Shown here: in pieces, positions 10,552 through 22,737 of the stretch
Numbering within the stretch: the first letter of the stretch is position 1
Layout: every line of letters starts with the position of its first letter
NCBI GenBank assembly: GCA_014898425.1
Contig: RCSZ01000014.1
Coordinates: forward strand, 1,302,001-1,366,000
Direction of reading: 5' to 3'
Source: Botryotinia globosa
Lineage: Eukaryota; Ascomycota; Leotiomycetes; Helotiales; Sclerotiniaceae
DNA: 64,000 bases
Notes under the pieces: generated by a model
Seen by the model: only the letters and a program-made list of their open reading frames with translations
What the model was told of the DNA's origin: nothing
Database searches by the model: none
Position numbers and translations under genes: made by a program

Positions 10552-13500
10552 ATGGTCCGTCTAAGGGAAATTCCCAGAACTGCGGCCTTCGCCTGGTCCC
10601 CAGGTCCAGAGACTCCTTTGGTTGTCACCGGTACCAGAGCTGGGGCTGTTGATGCGGATTTCTCTGATGAGACGAAGCTGGAGCTTTGGGATTTAAGCTT
10701 GGATAACGACGAGCAAGGTGTCGAGCTGCAACCCATTGCTAGCATTAGCACAGACTCCAGGTATGCCGATGGATTTTTTGTATCGAGCTTAGGGATTTTA
10801 GAAAGGCTAACTGTTCCATTAGATTTCACGACATTGCATGGGCACCAGCAAACGCAGACCATCCGCGGGGCATAATCGCAGGCGCACTCGAGAATGGATC
10901 GTTGGATTTATGGGATGCAGAGAAACTTATACAAGGAGCTGAGGATGCTTTCATGTCTAGGACGACGAAACATACGGGCGCTATCAAGTCTCTTCAGTTT
11001 AACCCATTGAAGCCTCAAATACTAGCCACTGCTGGCTCTAAAGGCGAGCTGTTCATCTACGACGTAAACGATATCTCCAATCCATTTAGATTAGGCACAG
11101 CTGCCGCACGATCGGATGACCTTGAATGCGTTGCATGGAATAGAAAAGTTCCCCATATTTTGGCAACTGGTGGAAGTGGAGGATATGTTACCGTCTGGGA
11201 TTTGAAGACAAAGAAGGCTTCTCTACAATTGAGCAACAACCGAAAAGCAGTAGGAGCGATTGCATGGGATCCAAATAATGCGACAAAGCTTTTGACTGCT
11301 ACACCCGACGATTCTACACCGGTCATCCTTTTGTGGGATCTCAGAAATTCAAATGCGCCTGAGCGTACGTTACAAGGACATATCCAGGGGATTTTGTCAT
11401 TGTCCTGGTGTCAACAAGATGCCGATCTTCTAATATCTTGTGGTAAAGATAACAGAACTTTAATCTGGAACCCCCAAACTGGGGAACAATACGGAGAGTT
11501 CCCTGAAGTCACCAATTGGACCTTCCAGACTAGATTCAATCCACACAACCCCGCATTATCTGCCACTGCGTCCTTTGATGGAAAGATAGCTATCCAGACC
11601 CTACAAAATACAAACCCTACCGCATCCCAAGCCCCCGTTGCAGGCCCAATTGATGGCGAGGACTTTTTTACCAAGGCCCAAACTGAGCCTCAGGGTGCTT
11701 CATTTTCTTTGAACAAAGCTCCTAAGTGGCTTGAACGACCGGTTGGAGCTTCTTTCGGATTTGGTGGTAAATTAGTGAGCTTTAATCTGTTACCAACTGT
11801 AGCAGGAAAGCCTAGATCCTCCAAGATCCAAATTTCCCAATTTACAGTTGATTCAGACGTAGGATCTGCTACTGAGTCTTTCGAAAATGCCCTCAAGGCC
11901 GGGGATATTAAGAGCATTTGTGAAACACATATTGATCAGGCCAAGACTGAGGAAGAGAAGGCAGACTGGAAAGTTATCGAGACATTGATTGCAGCCAACC
12001 CTCGAAAGCAAGTCACCGAATACCTTGGATTCTCTGAGGTAGACGAGATTACGAATGGTGTATCAGGACTTGACGTAGAGGATGCTGAAAAGTCGGAAGA
12101 AGCGCCAGCTGATGCCAATGGAGAAGCAAAAAAGAACAATAGATTATCGACACTTTTTGATGGCGCCGAAGGTGATGACTTTTTGACGGATATCCCAGCG
12201 AATAAGGGAGCCAAGACGGATAATCCTTTCCATCTATTTGCTGAATCCGATTCGGCCTCGGAAAAACAAATTACCAAAGCTTTGATGCTTGGCCAGTTCG
12301 AAAAAGCTATGACTGTCTGTCTTAAGGAGGATCGCATTGCTGATGCATTCATCATTGCCAATTGTGGTGGTAAGGAGTTGTTAGACAAAGTTCAAACTGC
12401 CTATTTGGCCAAAAAGACAGAAGGTCCCAACTATCTGCGACTCCTTAGCTCAGTCATTGGCAAAAACTTGTGGGATGTCGTATACAATGCTGACCTGGAG
12501 AACTGGAAAGAGTCGATGGCAACTTTATGCACATATGCCGATCCAGCTCAATTCCCAGACCTATGTGAGGCACTTGGTGATAGACTTTTGGAATCTGGCA
12601 CCGCAAAGGATGCTTCATTCTGCTTCTTAGTTGGTTCAAAGTTGGAGAAGGTCATCAATATCTGGATTTCCGAACTTCAAGAGAACGAGAAGCATGGCAT
12701 CGAAGAACAAGAAGGCGATTCTACGTTCTCCGTACATGCAAAGTCACTCCAAAACTTTATTGAAAAGGTTACGGTATTCCGCAATGTCACCAAATTTCAA
12801 GATCCCGAACAGAGTTTGACATCAGATTGGAAATTGGCAGCTTTGTACGACAAGTATACAGAATACGCGGACATTGTTGCTGCTCACGGACATCTCTCAA
12901 TTGCCGAAAGATATCTTGATCTTCTTCCAGCTCAGTACCCTGCTGCAGAAGTTGCACGAGACCGAGTCAAGCGTGCATCAAGAAAGGTTGCCCCTACCAC
13001 TACCGCAAGACAGCCAGCAGTCTCGTCAAGAGTCCCAGCACGTGCTCAGCCAGCCGCATATCAACAGCCAATTCCTACCGCTGTGGCACCTCCAGTTCAA
13101 TCTGCTCCAAATCCATATGCTCCACCGGCCGCTACTGCTCCAGCTTCTAATCCTTATGCGCCACCCACTTCAGGTGCTTCTAATCCATATGCACCTGCAG
13201 CAAGCGCTTACGCATCACAAGGTTACCAGCCACCACAACCATCTCAGCCTGCGTATGCACCTTCGTACGGAGCATATGGAGCAGCCCCCTCAGGTTATGG
13301 AGCACCTCAACAATCATTTGGAGCCCCTCCTCCGAGAAACACAACTCCATCGGCTCCACCTGCATCTAAAGCTAAAGACATGACAAACTGGAATGACACG
13401 CCTTTCGTAACAAAGGTTCCTACTGCAAGAAGAAGTACCCCTGTTGCAAATCCATTCCCAAATCAACAAGGTGCTTCAATGCCACCTCCAGCAAACCCAT

Positions 13501-14459
13501 ATGGTGCTTCCAGGGCGACCCCCCCACCTCCTCCACCTAAGGGATCAGCCCCACCCCGTATTAGTTCACCATTGACGACTGCACCACCTCCCAGACCATC
13601 ATCCACGGCCAATGCATATACTCCTCAAGCACCCCCTGCTCAATCACCATATGCATCAATACCACCACCTAAAATTCCTCGTGGAGCTTCTCCATATAAT
13701 CCCCCACCTACCGGGGCTGCACCAACAAGCAGATACGCTCCATCTCCAGCAGCACAACAATACTCGCAGCCGCCTCCATCAAATATCGCTCCACCTCCTC
13801 AGGGAGGCATGAGACCACCTCCATCTAACCCATATGCGCCACCGTCAGCTGCACCACCTAGCCAGTACGCGCCATCTCAATCACCATATGAAAGCCAGCC
13901 TCCACCTGCACAGTTTCAAAATCAAGGTCCGCCTCAAGGTCCTCCTCAGACTCAACAAGGGCCACCGCAAGGTCCTCCAATGGGCGGTTCTCGACCACCA
14001 ACTGGGCCTCCTAGGGCTCCTGCCGTTGCAGCTGCTCCAGCAAAACCTAAGCACCCTGCTGGTGATAGATCACATATTCCTGAATCTGCTCAGAGAATGG
14101 TCGAAATCTTCACGAGTGACATGCAAAGAGTAGCCTCGAAAGCTCCAGCAAACTTTGCTCCTCAAGTGAAAGACACTCAAAAGCGCCTCAACATTTTGTT
14201 TGATCACCTGAACAATGAGGAACTTGTGAAACCTGACACTATCGAGAAATTGACCCAGTTGGCGGAAGCACTTCAATCTGGTGACTACGAAACAGCAAGC
14301 AGAATGCAAGTCGACATCCATCGTGAAAAGCCTGATGAGTGTGGTAATTGGATGGTAAGTGTTATAGTTTTCTTTTGGGGGTTTGAACGTAACATATGCT
14401 AATGATGAATATAGGTCGGTGTCAAACGATTAGTTAGCATGAGCAAAGTCACTCCTTAG
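10552..14459 (+). CDS. SEC31: COPII outer-coat protein Sec31
   Basis: Three exons (10552-10760, 10823-14354, 14415-14459) encode 1261 residues, the usual size for fungal Sec31. The N-terminal third is a WD40 propeller ([24 protein letters not shown], then [13 protein letters not shown] and [21 protein letters not shown]). A helical middle region follows (about 400-760, including [17 protein letters not shown]), matching the ancestral coatomer element that pairs with Sec13 and forms the cage edge. A long Pro/Ala/Tyr-rich segment (about 790-1150, many NPYAPP and PPP units) is expected to bind Sec23 and stimulate Sar1 GTPase. A conserved helical domain ends the protein ([13 protein letters not shown]). 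The coat assembles on ER exit sites. The last exon is only 15 codons including the stop. Confidence 0.96.
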
Positions 14460-15046
14460 AGTCGAAGCGAATACTTTATTTCATTTTGAGAACTAAAATC
14501 CGGAACGAAGGAATGACGATTATAAGATGAGAGCGAAGCATGTGTGTATAGTCAAGAAATATTGCTAGAGTAAGAACTTATTCTTTATAATACTGCTTTT
14601 TTATATTTGAATTAAGAGTAATAGCTATGATTGCAATTGCGTATTGATGTAAATTGGCGAGGGATATCCTAGAAATGATGTCTGTCTGTCTTGTTCTAGA
14701 AGTGGTGAACATGATCCCAATCAACTTCTCTTACAGATTGTGAATGAATCAACGATTCCCATTGTAATAATCGTGAAATGTCTTACAGTTTGGTTGATTC
14801 TATATCAATAATGCACAGTTGTGTTGATTTCGTAAGTTCCAATTAACTGCAGGTCAAATCATCGTTAAAGCAACCTAGTGCAATAAGTGCCTACTGGTAA
14901 ATGTATGGTCCCTTCTAGCTTTCCCCCACCAAAAAAAACCACAGCTCCGGAAGCTTCCAACCACGTAAATAATAAACGACATCATCAAATCTGTCCAAGT
15001 CATCATCATCTTTCCATTTTCTCAACCACAAAATAATTTTTGGAAA
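14460..15046. other. intergenic between SEC31 and GET2
   Basis: AT-rich 3' region of SEC31 followed by the promoter and leader of GET2. An A-run sits near 14932-14938. No gene is supported. Confidence 0.6.
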
Positions 15047-16091
15047 ATGGCCGATACTTCTGAGCCAGCGGCAGAAACGCCATCTCAGAGACAGGCACGC
15101 ATTAGGAAGGAAAAGAGAGAAGCAAAGATTAGGGATGGAGGAAATGCAAGGTTGAATAAGATTATTGGGTTAGGTGGTGGTTTACCAAGAGGTTTGTGCT
15201 TTTCCTGTTTAGAGGCTATTCTGGATGGTTCTTTGAAGTATATGTTGATTAAAGCTAATGGATTTTATAGAGGAGGTTCCATCGCCAGCGCCAGCGCCAG
15301 CGCAAACGGTTCCCAAGGCTACAAACCATGCGGATCCGGATGAAGTAGACATTTCGAATCATTATTATGAGCCGCAGACTCGCACGCCGATCCAGAGGTC
15401 TCAGAGTGGACAGCAACAACAGCAACTAAATGATGATCAATTAAGGCAAATGATGTTGGGTATGGATCCAGGTTCTCTTGGCGGTGCTCCTGGCCAAAAT
15501 CCTTTCGCAGGTTTCCCAGGTGTGGGAGGCGCACCTGGTGAAGACGGCGCAAACGATCCCATGATGCAAATATTACAACAGATGATGGGAGGAATGGGGG
15601 GACCACCGGGCGAAGGACAAGCTGGCATGCCTTCCTTTCCTGGTATGCCTGGTATGCCCGGCATGGGAATGGAAGGGCAAGCTCAAGCCGCTGCCGTTGA
15701 TCCTTATGCATATATTTGGCGCATAGTTCATGCCGTGTTCGCATTATCCCTCGGCTTGTATATAGCACTTACGACGTCATTTACAGGCACTAAATATGCA
15801 CGCGAGGCGTCGGGTTTGGCGAATGATGGATTGAGCGCGGATAGTGTGCATTTCTTTTGGATCTTTGCTACGTCAGAGGTGGTCTTGTTGACCAGCAGAT
15901 TTTATTTGGAGAAGGGGAATTCTATGCCAGCTGGTATGATGGGGACAGTGATGGGTTTCTTGCCAGAGCCTTGGAAGAGTTACGTGGGCATGGTCTTAAG
16001 ATATGGTCGTATTTGGGGAACAGTCAGTGGAGATGCCATGGTTTGTGTATTTGTGTTGGGAGTTTGTGCTTGGTTGAGGGGCGGTAATTAA
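15047..16091 (+). CDS. GET2: GET complex subunit Get2 (tail-anchored protein receptor)
   Basis: Two exons (15047-15191, 15271-16091) encode 321 residues. The N-terminus has the cytosolic basic motif typical of Get2 (RQARIRKEKREAKIRDG) that docks the Get3 ATPase carrying a tail-anchored protein, then the conserved NKIIGLGG. A flexible Gly/Met/Pro-rich linker follows, with a Gln run. The C-terminal third has three likely membrane helices: IWRIVHAVFALSLGLYIAL, FFWIFATSEVVLLTSRFYL and AMVCVFVLGVCAWL. Get2 and Get1 form the ER insertase. Intron 1 has a GTTTGT donor rather than GTAAGT but restores the frame exactly. The assignment rests on the N-terminal motif and membrane topology, because the linker is not conserved. 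Confidence 0.85.
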
Positions 16092-17869
16092 AGGGCTGGG
16101 CATAGTTACTGAAGATTGCTAATGATGATGATGATGATGATGATGATGACTCCCTATCTATATGAGTTCTGGATATTATGTACACAAGGCTTCCCAGTTC
16201 TCAATTTGGCTTATTATTTGACGCAATCGGCAAAATATGATACAGCCGACTGGAACGATCACCACGAAATGAGAAATTATACATCTCCTTTTCTGTCCAA
16301 TTGCCGGGTGATTTTTGATCCAGACTTTCCTTTCAATATCATAAGAGTCTGAAATTAAACTTAGCCCTCAATGCTGTGACAGTTTTACACCTTTTGCTTT
16401 TGCAAGTGCAAGTGACAGCTTTCCAAGATGGTCTATTCATGGACTTGAGAGACTACCAACTTCTTGAAGGAGTTGGTCTTGTCGATAAGATTACGAGTAT
16501 GTGTAGTGCACGTTTTGTCGTTGAGTGATGGCTGAAGGGCACGGTAAAGGAAAGACACAGGTACAGGTATTCTTTCAGAATCAGCTTCGTGTTGCGTTTC
16601 CCGTCGTATGAGCCTTTAGCATTTACGGGATACGATTCATGATGTTCTTGACATCACACAAATGGCTAGTGCTATCAATAGATCCATACTGGAAATATTG
16701 CATGCTGTCTTGTGGTTTGATTCCAAAGTTGAGGCGGCTATGGTTTGGAAGTGTCTTCCAGAATAAAAAAAATCGATTATTGAAGGGGTATATTTGCTTT
16801 CGGCGTATACAAAAATGATCGCACAGCTCACAATTGGATAAGGGAAATGCAAATGGTTTGATGGTTGGTGATGTGATGAAAAGGGAAGAATTATGATGAG
16901 CTAAGTAGCCAAACCCGAGGAAAATGGGCTGCTCGTTGGGAATTCGGCGTTTTGACTGATGTTAAGATGACAAGGCCCGGTGATCTTGTTTGAGCGGCTT
17001 GGAGCAGTTCGGTTTGGAGGCTCTAGGAATTCCATCATGATTCTACAATCACAATGATTAAGCGGCAATTTATTGGCGGTTGTCATCAACAAATCATATT
17101 TCTGTTTCTACCACAACCTCAAGTACTCCCATTGACTAATTACACAGCAAATTTTTTTGTCATATCTGTCGGATCCGATATTTACAATTTTTCTTGTGTC
17201 TTTCACAATTATCCTTCCTCGTGAACCCCTTTCCTTCGGCTCTTGAGTATTTGCAGCTGTCCACATCACAAAAATATCTTTCCGCGTTCGGGTTAAGCTT
17301 GAGATGTATGCCTGTAATGTGGCGATTCAGATCTTTCTGATACCGGAATTTTGGGGTTTCGTTGTAGGCCTCATTTTAATGAGTCTGCCAATGAATTATC
17401 TTCTTACTGAGGACGACAGAGGGTCTGATGTGCAAAAAAGCTTAGATTATATCATGAAAATCTGCAGTCAAACCCAAAAACTTGATTACTCGACAATGTT
17501 GCATGCCATGAAGGCGGGGTCTTCGTAAATTTGCTGGCAAGGAAAGGAGTGGCTTTTCACTTGTGTGAAGCAGGCTCAGATCTTCAAGGCTTGGCTTGTT
17601 CAAGTCCAATATGCTCAGTTTTATTGAACATCTGATGCTTTGATCCTTTGAGTAATCACCCGCATCTTTCTTGATATTGAAAATGTGAGTCTCGAGTATT
17701 TCCAGTCCTCATTGCATATATATCACTATCCAATTCCTCGAATTTCTTCTCGGGTAATCTTCAGTTATCTCATACTACTTCAATAGGTGTCACTGACCTA
17801 CAAGCCAAAATATCCATCTTCCACTTCAAGTCAAACTATTATTTTCCCTTACATCTTCTAACCTACATC
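16092..17869. other. intergenic, weak short frames only
   Basis: Begins with the GET2 3' UTR and an ATG trinucleotide run. A 74-codon frame at 17304-17528 (starting MYACNVAIQIFLIPEFWG) has one hydrophobic stretch but no family resemblance and no supported neighbours. Nothing else is recognised. Confidence 0.5.
16122..16150. repeat. (ATG)n trinucleotide microsatellite
   Basis: About nine to ten tandem ATG units just downstream of the GET2 stop codon, probably in its 3' UTR. Confidence 0.9.
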
Positions 17870-18687
17870 ATGACCACCTCTTCTGCTGTGATTCCCCCGA
17901 GTCCTTTCGTCCCCAGCAACTCACCCAACAGCAAAAATTCACTAGCTTCAAAGCCTGGGCCGACTACCCTCGCTCCTCCTCCGTCACAACACCTAATGAC
18001 TCAGGAGCTGACTCAAACCCTATCACTCCTACCACACCATAGGCCATTCAATTCGTTCGACAAGTCAACTACGGTCCTCTTGAATCCAAACGCTACTTCA
18101 TTCCCGATGAAACCTCCCCAGGAGACTTTACGAGATTGCCGAACAACATCTGATCCAAGCCAATTATCAAAAGTTAAATTCGTAAGCACTTGACTGTTTC
18201 CTGTTCTGGAATTCAGTGTTTATGACAATGAATGCATGATATAATATGGGAAGTGATGGATTTCAAACTGATGATTAAATAGATATAAGAACTTCAAATG
18301 CACCTCTCATAATAAATTCTTCGAGGTGAATATGTATCAGAAGGATCCGATGAATGTTCATCACTGGCGAGCAAACATTGCGAGACCGGCGGGAGATATC
18401 GACCTTTGATGCGAAGGTTGGAGGAGAGAAGTGAGGAAATTGATCTGTGGTCTTGAGTTTCTTGGTTCTTGTTGTTTTACTGTGCTATACTACTGGGTTG
18501 GGTTGCAATTTTCATTCATTGCGTCTTTCATACTGCTTGGCTCGAAGGAGACTTAAGAAGTAGCTGGTTGCTGTTGTGGAAGGGATGGATGGCAGTTGTT
18601 TTGGTGTATTGGTGTGAGATGAGGAAGGGGAAGTTTACCGTATCAACGCAAATTCATCGGATGAAACATCATGTTCCACTCTCATAG
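17870..18687 (+). pseudogene. degenerate membrane-protein gene broken by frameshifts and stops
   Basis: Protein-like sequence runs through this stretch but hops between frames. One frame reads QQQKFTSFKAWADYPRSSS, a stop or lost intron (TAG at about 18039), then FVRQVNYGPLESKRYFIPDE. The frame changes near 18115-18125 to RLYEIAEQHLIQANYQKLN. A good intron (GTAAGC to AATAG, about 18182-18283) joins this to YKNFKCTSHNKFFEVNMYQ. After another shift near 18370 comes CETGGRYRPLMRRLEERSEE, a TGA, and in the same frame a hydrophobic region (LLFYCAILLGWVAIFIHCVF, LLLWKGWMAVVLVYW) to 18687. An intact ancestor would be a protein with C-terminal membrane helices. The family is not recognised. Sequencing error could explain one lesion but hardly all. 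Confidence 0.6.
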
Positions 18688-19228
18688 CAAATCAAATCCT
18701 CATACTCGCATACAAAATTACCTGCTGTATGAAAACAAATTTTCTTCTCCCCGGAAAACTATCCATCTGTACAATTACAACTACATCACAATCACAATCA
18801 AGAAGAAAAGCAACAGTATCAAAATACAAACTATACTGTAATTCTATCTATACTGATTCAAGTTACCCAAATTACCCTTTTGAAAAAGCCAAAAGAAGAA
18901 GACTTAAAACTACGACGTATAAGCAAAATAATGGATATCAAAAAGAAAGAAGGATAAATAATTCAAATCAAAATCGAAACCACAAACCACAAACCAATAA
19001 CCAAAAAATATCATACTCGTACTCGTAATCATGAGACATTAACATGAATGATGAAGAAGAGAACTCGTGAAGATCCAAAGAAGAAAAGGAAAAGAAAAGT
19101 AAAGGAAAGATAGAAACTCGTCAACATAAACATAAACATAAACATAAAAATCATGAAAACATCAAACCATCAAAAAAAACCTCATAAACCCCATAACACA
19201 TGACCTTCACCCCATCCACTCACACCCC
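18688..19228. other. intergenic, A-rich 3' region
   Basis: Strongly A-rich on the + strand, with runs such as AAACATAAACATAAACAT near 19127-19147. It is probably the 3' flank of the minus-strand gene that follows. No gene is supported. Confidence 0.55.
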
Positions 19229-21112
19229 CTAGAAAAATGCTCTCCTCGAAAACCTAACCTTCTTCTCCTTCTTCTCCTTCTTCCCACCAATCTTCGTCGC
19301 AATTTCCTCTCCCACCACACTCATCCTCCCCAAAAAATCCATAATCAACACCCCAACCCATCCCAACGCATCACTGACCCGATCCCTCACTTTCGACACA
19401 AACAAACTCCATCGCAAGCGCAACGTCGCCACCTTCCCCGGTCGGCGAAATCTCTTCTCGTTATAATTCATTCCTGCATCCGCGTTTTTCGTCCTGGAAA
19501 AATAACCCATAATTCGTGCTCGCGTTGATTCTTTGGCTCCTGTTGCTGTTGCTGTTGCCGTCCCTGTTTTCGTGTTCGTTTTCATTCCCATTCCCATTCG
19601 CGCATGCACTTTCTTCTCCTTTTTCTTTTTCTTTTCCTCCTCGCCCGAATCCTCACTCTCATCCGAATAGTGCGCCGCAAACCATGGAAAAGCAGGCGCG
19701 CGCGCATCACCCCCTCTCAACCTCCCCCGCACCATCACCGCCACTCTGGCTTCCAACCCCTCGCCGCCCCCATCACCCCCTTCGCTTATTGTCTGGCCGG
19801 TGCTCCTCCCCCAATTACCCCAGGAGTCTGCGTTTCCACCGGCCCCTGGATCCCGCTCGCCAATGGTAGGGGCCCCGTCTCTCCGTCCTCGTGAATCGGC
19901 TCCATAGCCCCCTTCGTGGGAGATCCGGGGGGACTCAACTGTGTCTTGGGAGGCAATTGCGGGGGGTTCGCCAACGATGTTGATGCTTGCGTGGTTTGGA
20001 TTGGAGTTAGCCCTTGAGGTTGCACCGGAGCCGGGATGGGAGCCACGATTGGAGTTTCTCCTGTCGCCGCTGTAACGTTTGCCGCGGAGGCTTCCGCTTC
20101 CTGACGCGCGAGCGCTTTGGCTTCTTCTTGTTGGATTCTCTATTGTCATCAATCAGTATGCTATTCTTCTTTGTTTAGAAATCGTACAGAATGTCTATCC
20201 ATCAAACTCGGAATCTAAGACCCTCAAAGCAAACTCGAATGTGTGAGAGGGTAAAGATAAGGAGAAGAGGAGTAAGTGAAAGGGTAGAAAATAGGTCATC
20301 CAACCTGCAATTCGAGGCGCGACGTTCACCTCTTCGTCATCATCTTCCGATGACGTGGAACAAAAACGCGAGTGACGGTAGGAAAGAATTCGATGTCTCA
20401 CCTGATCCAGAGTCATTCTCTTTTTTTCCTGCTTGGTCTGTGTTGGACTTGGGACTGGGGTTGCTGCAACGGGAGCAGCAGGAGCAGGAGTAACGGGGGC
20501 GACAGGAGCGACAGGTGTAGCTTCTAATGCTGGTGTTTCTACTACAGCTCCGCTTGCAGTGGGAGTAGCGATGGCAGCTTTCTCATCAGTCTTTGCCTGT
20601 TTCTCCATCGCCCTCTTCTCCTTCATTGCCAAAAGTTTCTCTTTCAACCCCATCACCTTTGCTTTCACACCACCATTACCACTCTTCTTATTAGCATTCT
20701 CCTTCTCCGCCATGATACTCTCTCCCGAAGCACCACTATCCACGGTCGTGACCCCTTGACCCTTTCCCCCCTTGACCTTCTCCATCGCCAAAGCCGGTCC
20801 GGCCTTGACAACCCGTCCAACACATTTTCCTCCCTCTCTGAACCCCTGCACTCCAGCTGCAAAGTGTACTTTGCAATCATACCAATCCTTTCTCGCAGTC
20901 ATGCACTTCTTCTTCTGGGCGTAAGCTTTCTCAGTCTTCTGCGAATTCTTGTACTCCTTTGCCGCATCTTCAGTTTGCGTGTGCAAATCCAATGCTGTTC
21001 CCGCAGCGGCGGGGGCGGCTCTTGCGGCAGCCTCAGCAGGTGTAGCGGGGAGAGGATTCACCGTATTTGTGGGAGCCGCGATCGGTCCAGTGGTGGTAGG
21101 AGCAGAAGACAT
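19229..21112 (-). CDS. fungal low-complexity protein of unknown function
   Basis: Function not recognised. Exon 1 (21112-20402) encodes 237 residues: an Ala/Pro/Thr-rich start, a conserved-looking core with CMTARKDWYDC (a single Cys-x9-Cys) and GFREGGKCVGRVVKAGPA, a basic helix (VMGLKEKLLAMKEKRAMEKQ) and a Pro/Ala/Val repeat. It ends at GATCAG|GTGAGA. The downstream acceptor is ambiguous: ATAG at 20140 gives RIQQEEAKALARQEAEA and a Pro-rich frame that stops at 19786, while AGAG at 20138, two bases on, gives a Ser/Arg/Gly-rich frame open to 19229 (total 539 residues). That second frame ends in a basic stretch (KEKKVRFSRRAFF) with the protein-like segment LRLRWSLFVSKVRDRVSDAL. A further intron linking the two frames near 19.74-19.81 kb is also possible. 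The locus is real; the exact C-terminus is not settled. Confidence 0.6.
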
Positions 21113-22737
21113 GTTTGAATTTGTTCGAGAGCGAGAACTGCGGGCACGGATGGAGAGAAGACGACAGGTGATGTGCGGTCTTTGACGGGGGTGTGAGTGA
21201 AAGATTTTGAAGGATTTCTGAGGGCCCGGAGCGTGAATGCTGCGGGTGTAGTGTAGTATGTGGGATTATGTGATTATGAGGATGGGAGATGAAGTGTGCG
21301 TGTCTGTTTCTGGTCGAAGATTGTAAAAGTAATAAAGACAGACTCGAGGTGATGTCGTAGCCCGAAGAAGTGAATAGAATCTGGGTATCTGGGTATCGAA
21401 AAGACAATCTTCTTAATGACAGCTACTAAAGACAACTCTTCGAAGAAAAAGAAATAGGAAAAAGAGGTGCGAACATCTCCCTTCATAAGAACTCTCAAGA
21501 GCCAATTTCGTCATCGCTCCATCCACCACTCTCCATCACATCCCTCATTTCATCTCCAAACCACGGGCGTCAAACTTCCAAAACTTTCCCCCGAATTCAA
21601 TAGTACTTCATATCCCTTTGAAATTACCTCCTCATGCTCTTCCTCACCATGCAAACCTCCACCCACAACCTTCCCTCGAGGGTCTATCCTCCTTCCCAAA
21701 CCGTCCCAAGTGACACGCACACAACTAGGAACTTGCTCGCTCTCCCTCTCATCCATCATGCCCATCCTCCCTCTCCCCCAACTCATTACTCAAACGGTTA
21801 TCGTGCATGAATGCCCAAGCGTGCGGATCCCTGCCCCCGCGCAGCCCGCGCATGATTTACAAATTTCATCTCAAGATTTGCGCTCGGTGGACATGGTAAA
21901 ACAGTCTAGAAGGAATCTAGAAAGGAAAGCAAAGCAAAAAAAAAAAAGAATAAAAACGTTGAGAGTTTTTCCAAATTCCAAATATCGTCCAACTCATGTG
22001 TTACAAGCGTGTGAAAGAAAGAATGTCATTTGATTGATGGACCGCTACCTACCTAGATAAAACCCACTCCCGTCCCTCCCACTCCATCTCGTGATCCATA
22101 AGCGATGTAGAAAAAAATAGGAGAATCCATCCCAAGAATCCCGCGAATTTCATGACGCGTTCGCGAAACAGTTCTCATGAATAATGGTCCATTAGCACGT
22201 GTTTCCAATCGATCCAATCTAGATAGTCTTGTATCAAGTGAGTCCAGCATGTCCCACGAACTTTCCCACCGGACTGCTGTCCGAACTCGTGCAAGATATT
22301 CGCGATGCAATGTATGCATTCTCCATCGTAAACAACCGTTATTTCAAAGAGAAGCATGTGGAATCATCTAGTGTCCCGATATTCTTCCTTTTCCCCAACG
22401 CCTTACGCCTTACGGGGGCGGAGAATATATCGTATAATTTCTCTATCCACTTGATTATCCGAACTAACCTTGACACTTTTTATATTTCAACACTGTATGC
22501 AAGAAACCTATATAGCTAGCTAATTCTCGTATACTCAAGTATACCACACACAGCACACCGACTAATCACCAATCAATCTAGATTCTCTACTCTCTAATAC
22601 AGACCATGATTTTAATTGCACAAATTCAATCTTCAAGTGTAGAATGAGCATAATCATGAATTTCGGACATCCAGAGATCCACCCACATACATTCACCCGC
22701 CCATTCATTCACACCTATCTGCCAATCTACAGTAACC
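21113..22737. other. intergenic, promoter side of the preceding gene plus a weak ORF
   Basis: Contains the upstream region of the minus-strand gene. A 188-codon frame at 21467-22033 is rich in Ser, Pro and Thr, resembles no family, and probably reflects C-rich sequence. A CTACCTACCTAG motif is at about 22043-22054. The right end borders the AT-rich transposon island. Confidence 0.5.

Noticed and set aside
12874..13383. 169-codon Leu/His/Gln-rich frame inside SEC31
   Set aside because: Out-of-frame shadow of the SEC31 proline-rich region, whose CCA/CCT codons read as Leu/His/Gln in the next frame.
17304..17528. 74-codon frame with a hydrophobic N-terminal half
   Set aside because: Short, isolated, no motif. 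Could be a remnant related to the nearby pseudogene, but nothing links them.
21467..22033. 188-codon open frame starting MRTSPFIRTL
   Set aside because: Ser/Pro/Thr/His-rich from C-rich DNA, no family resemblance, no splice partner, and it ends in an A-run-coded Lys stretch. Too weak to call a gene.
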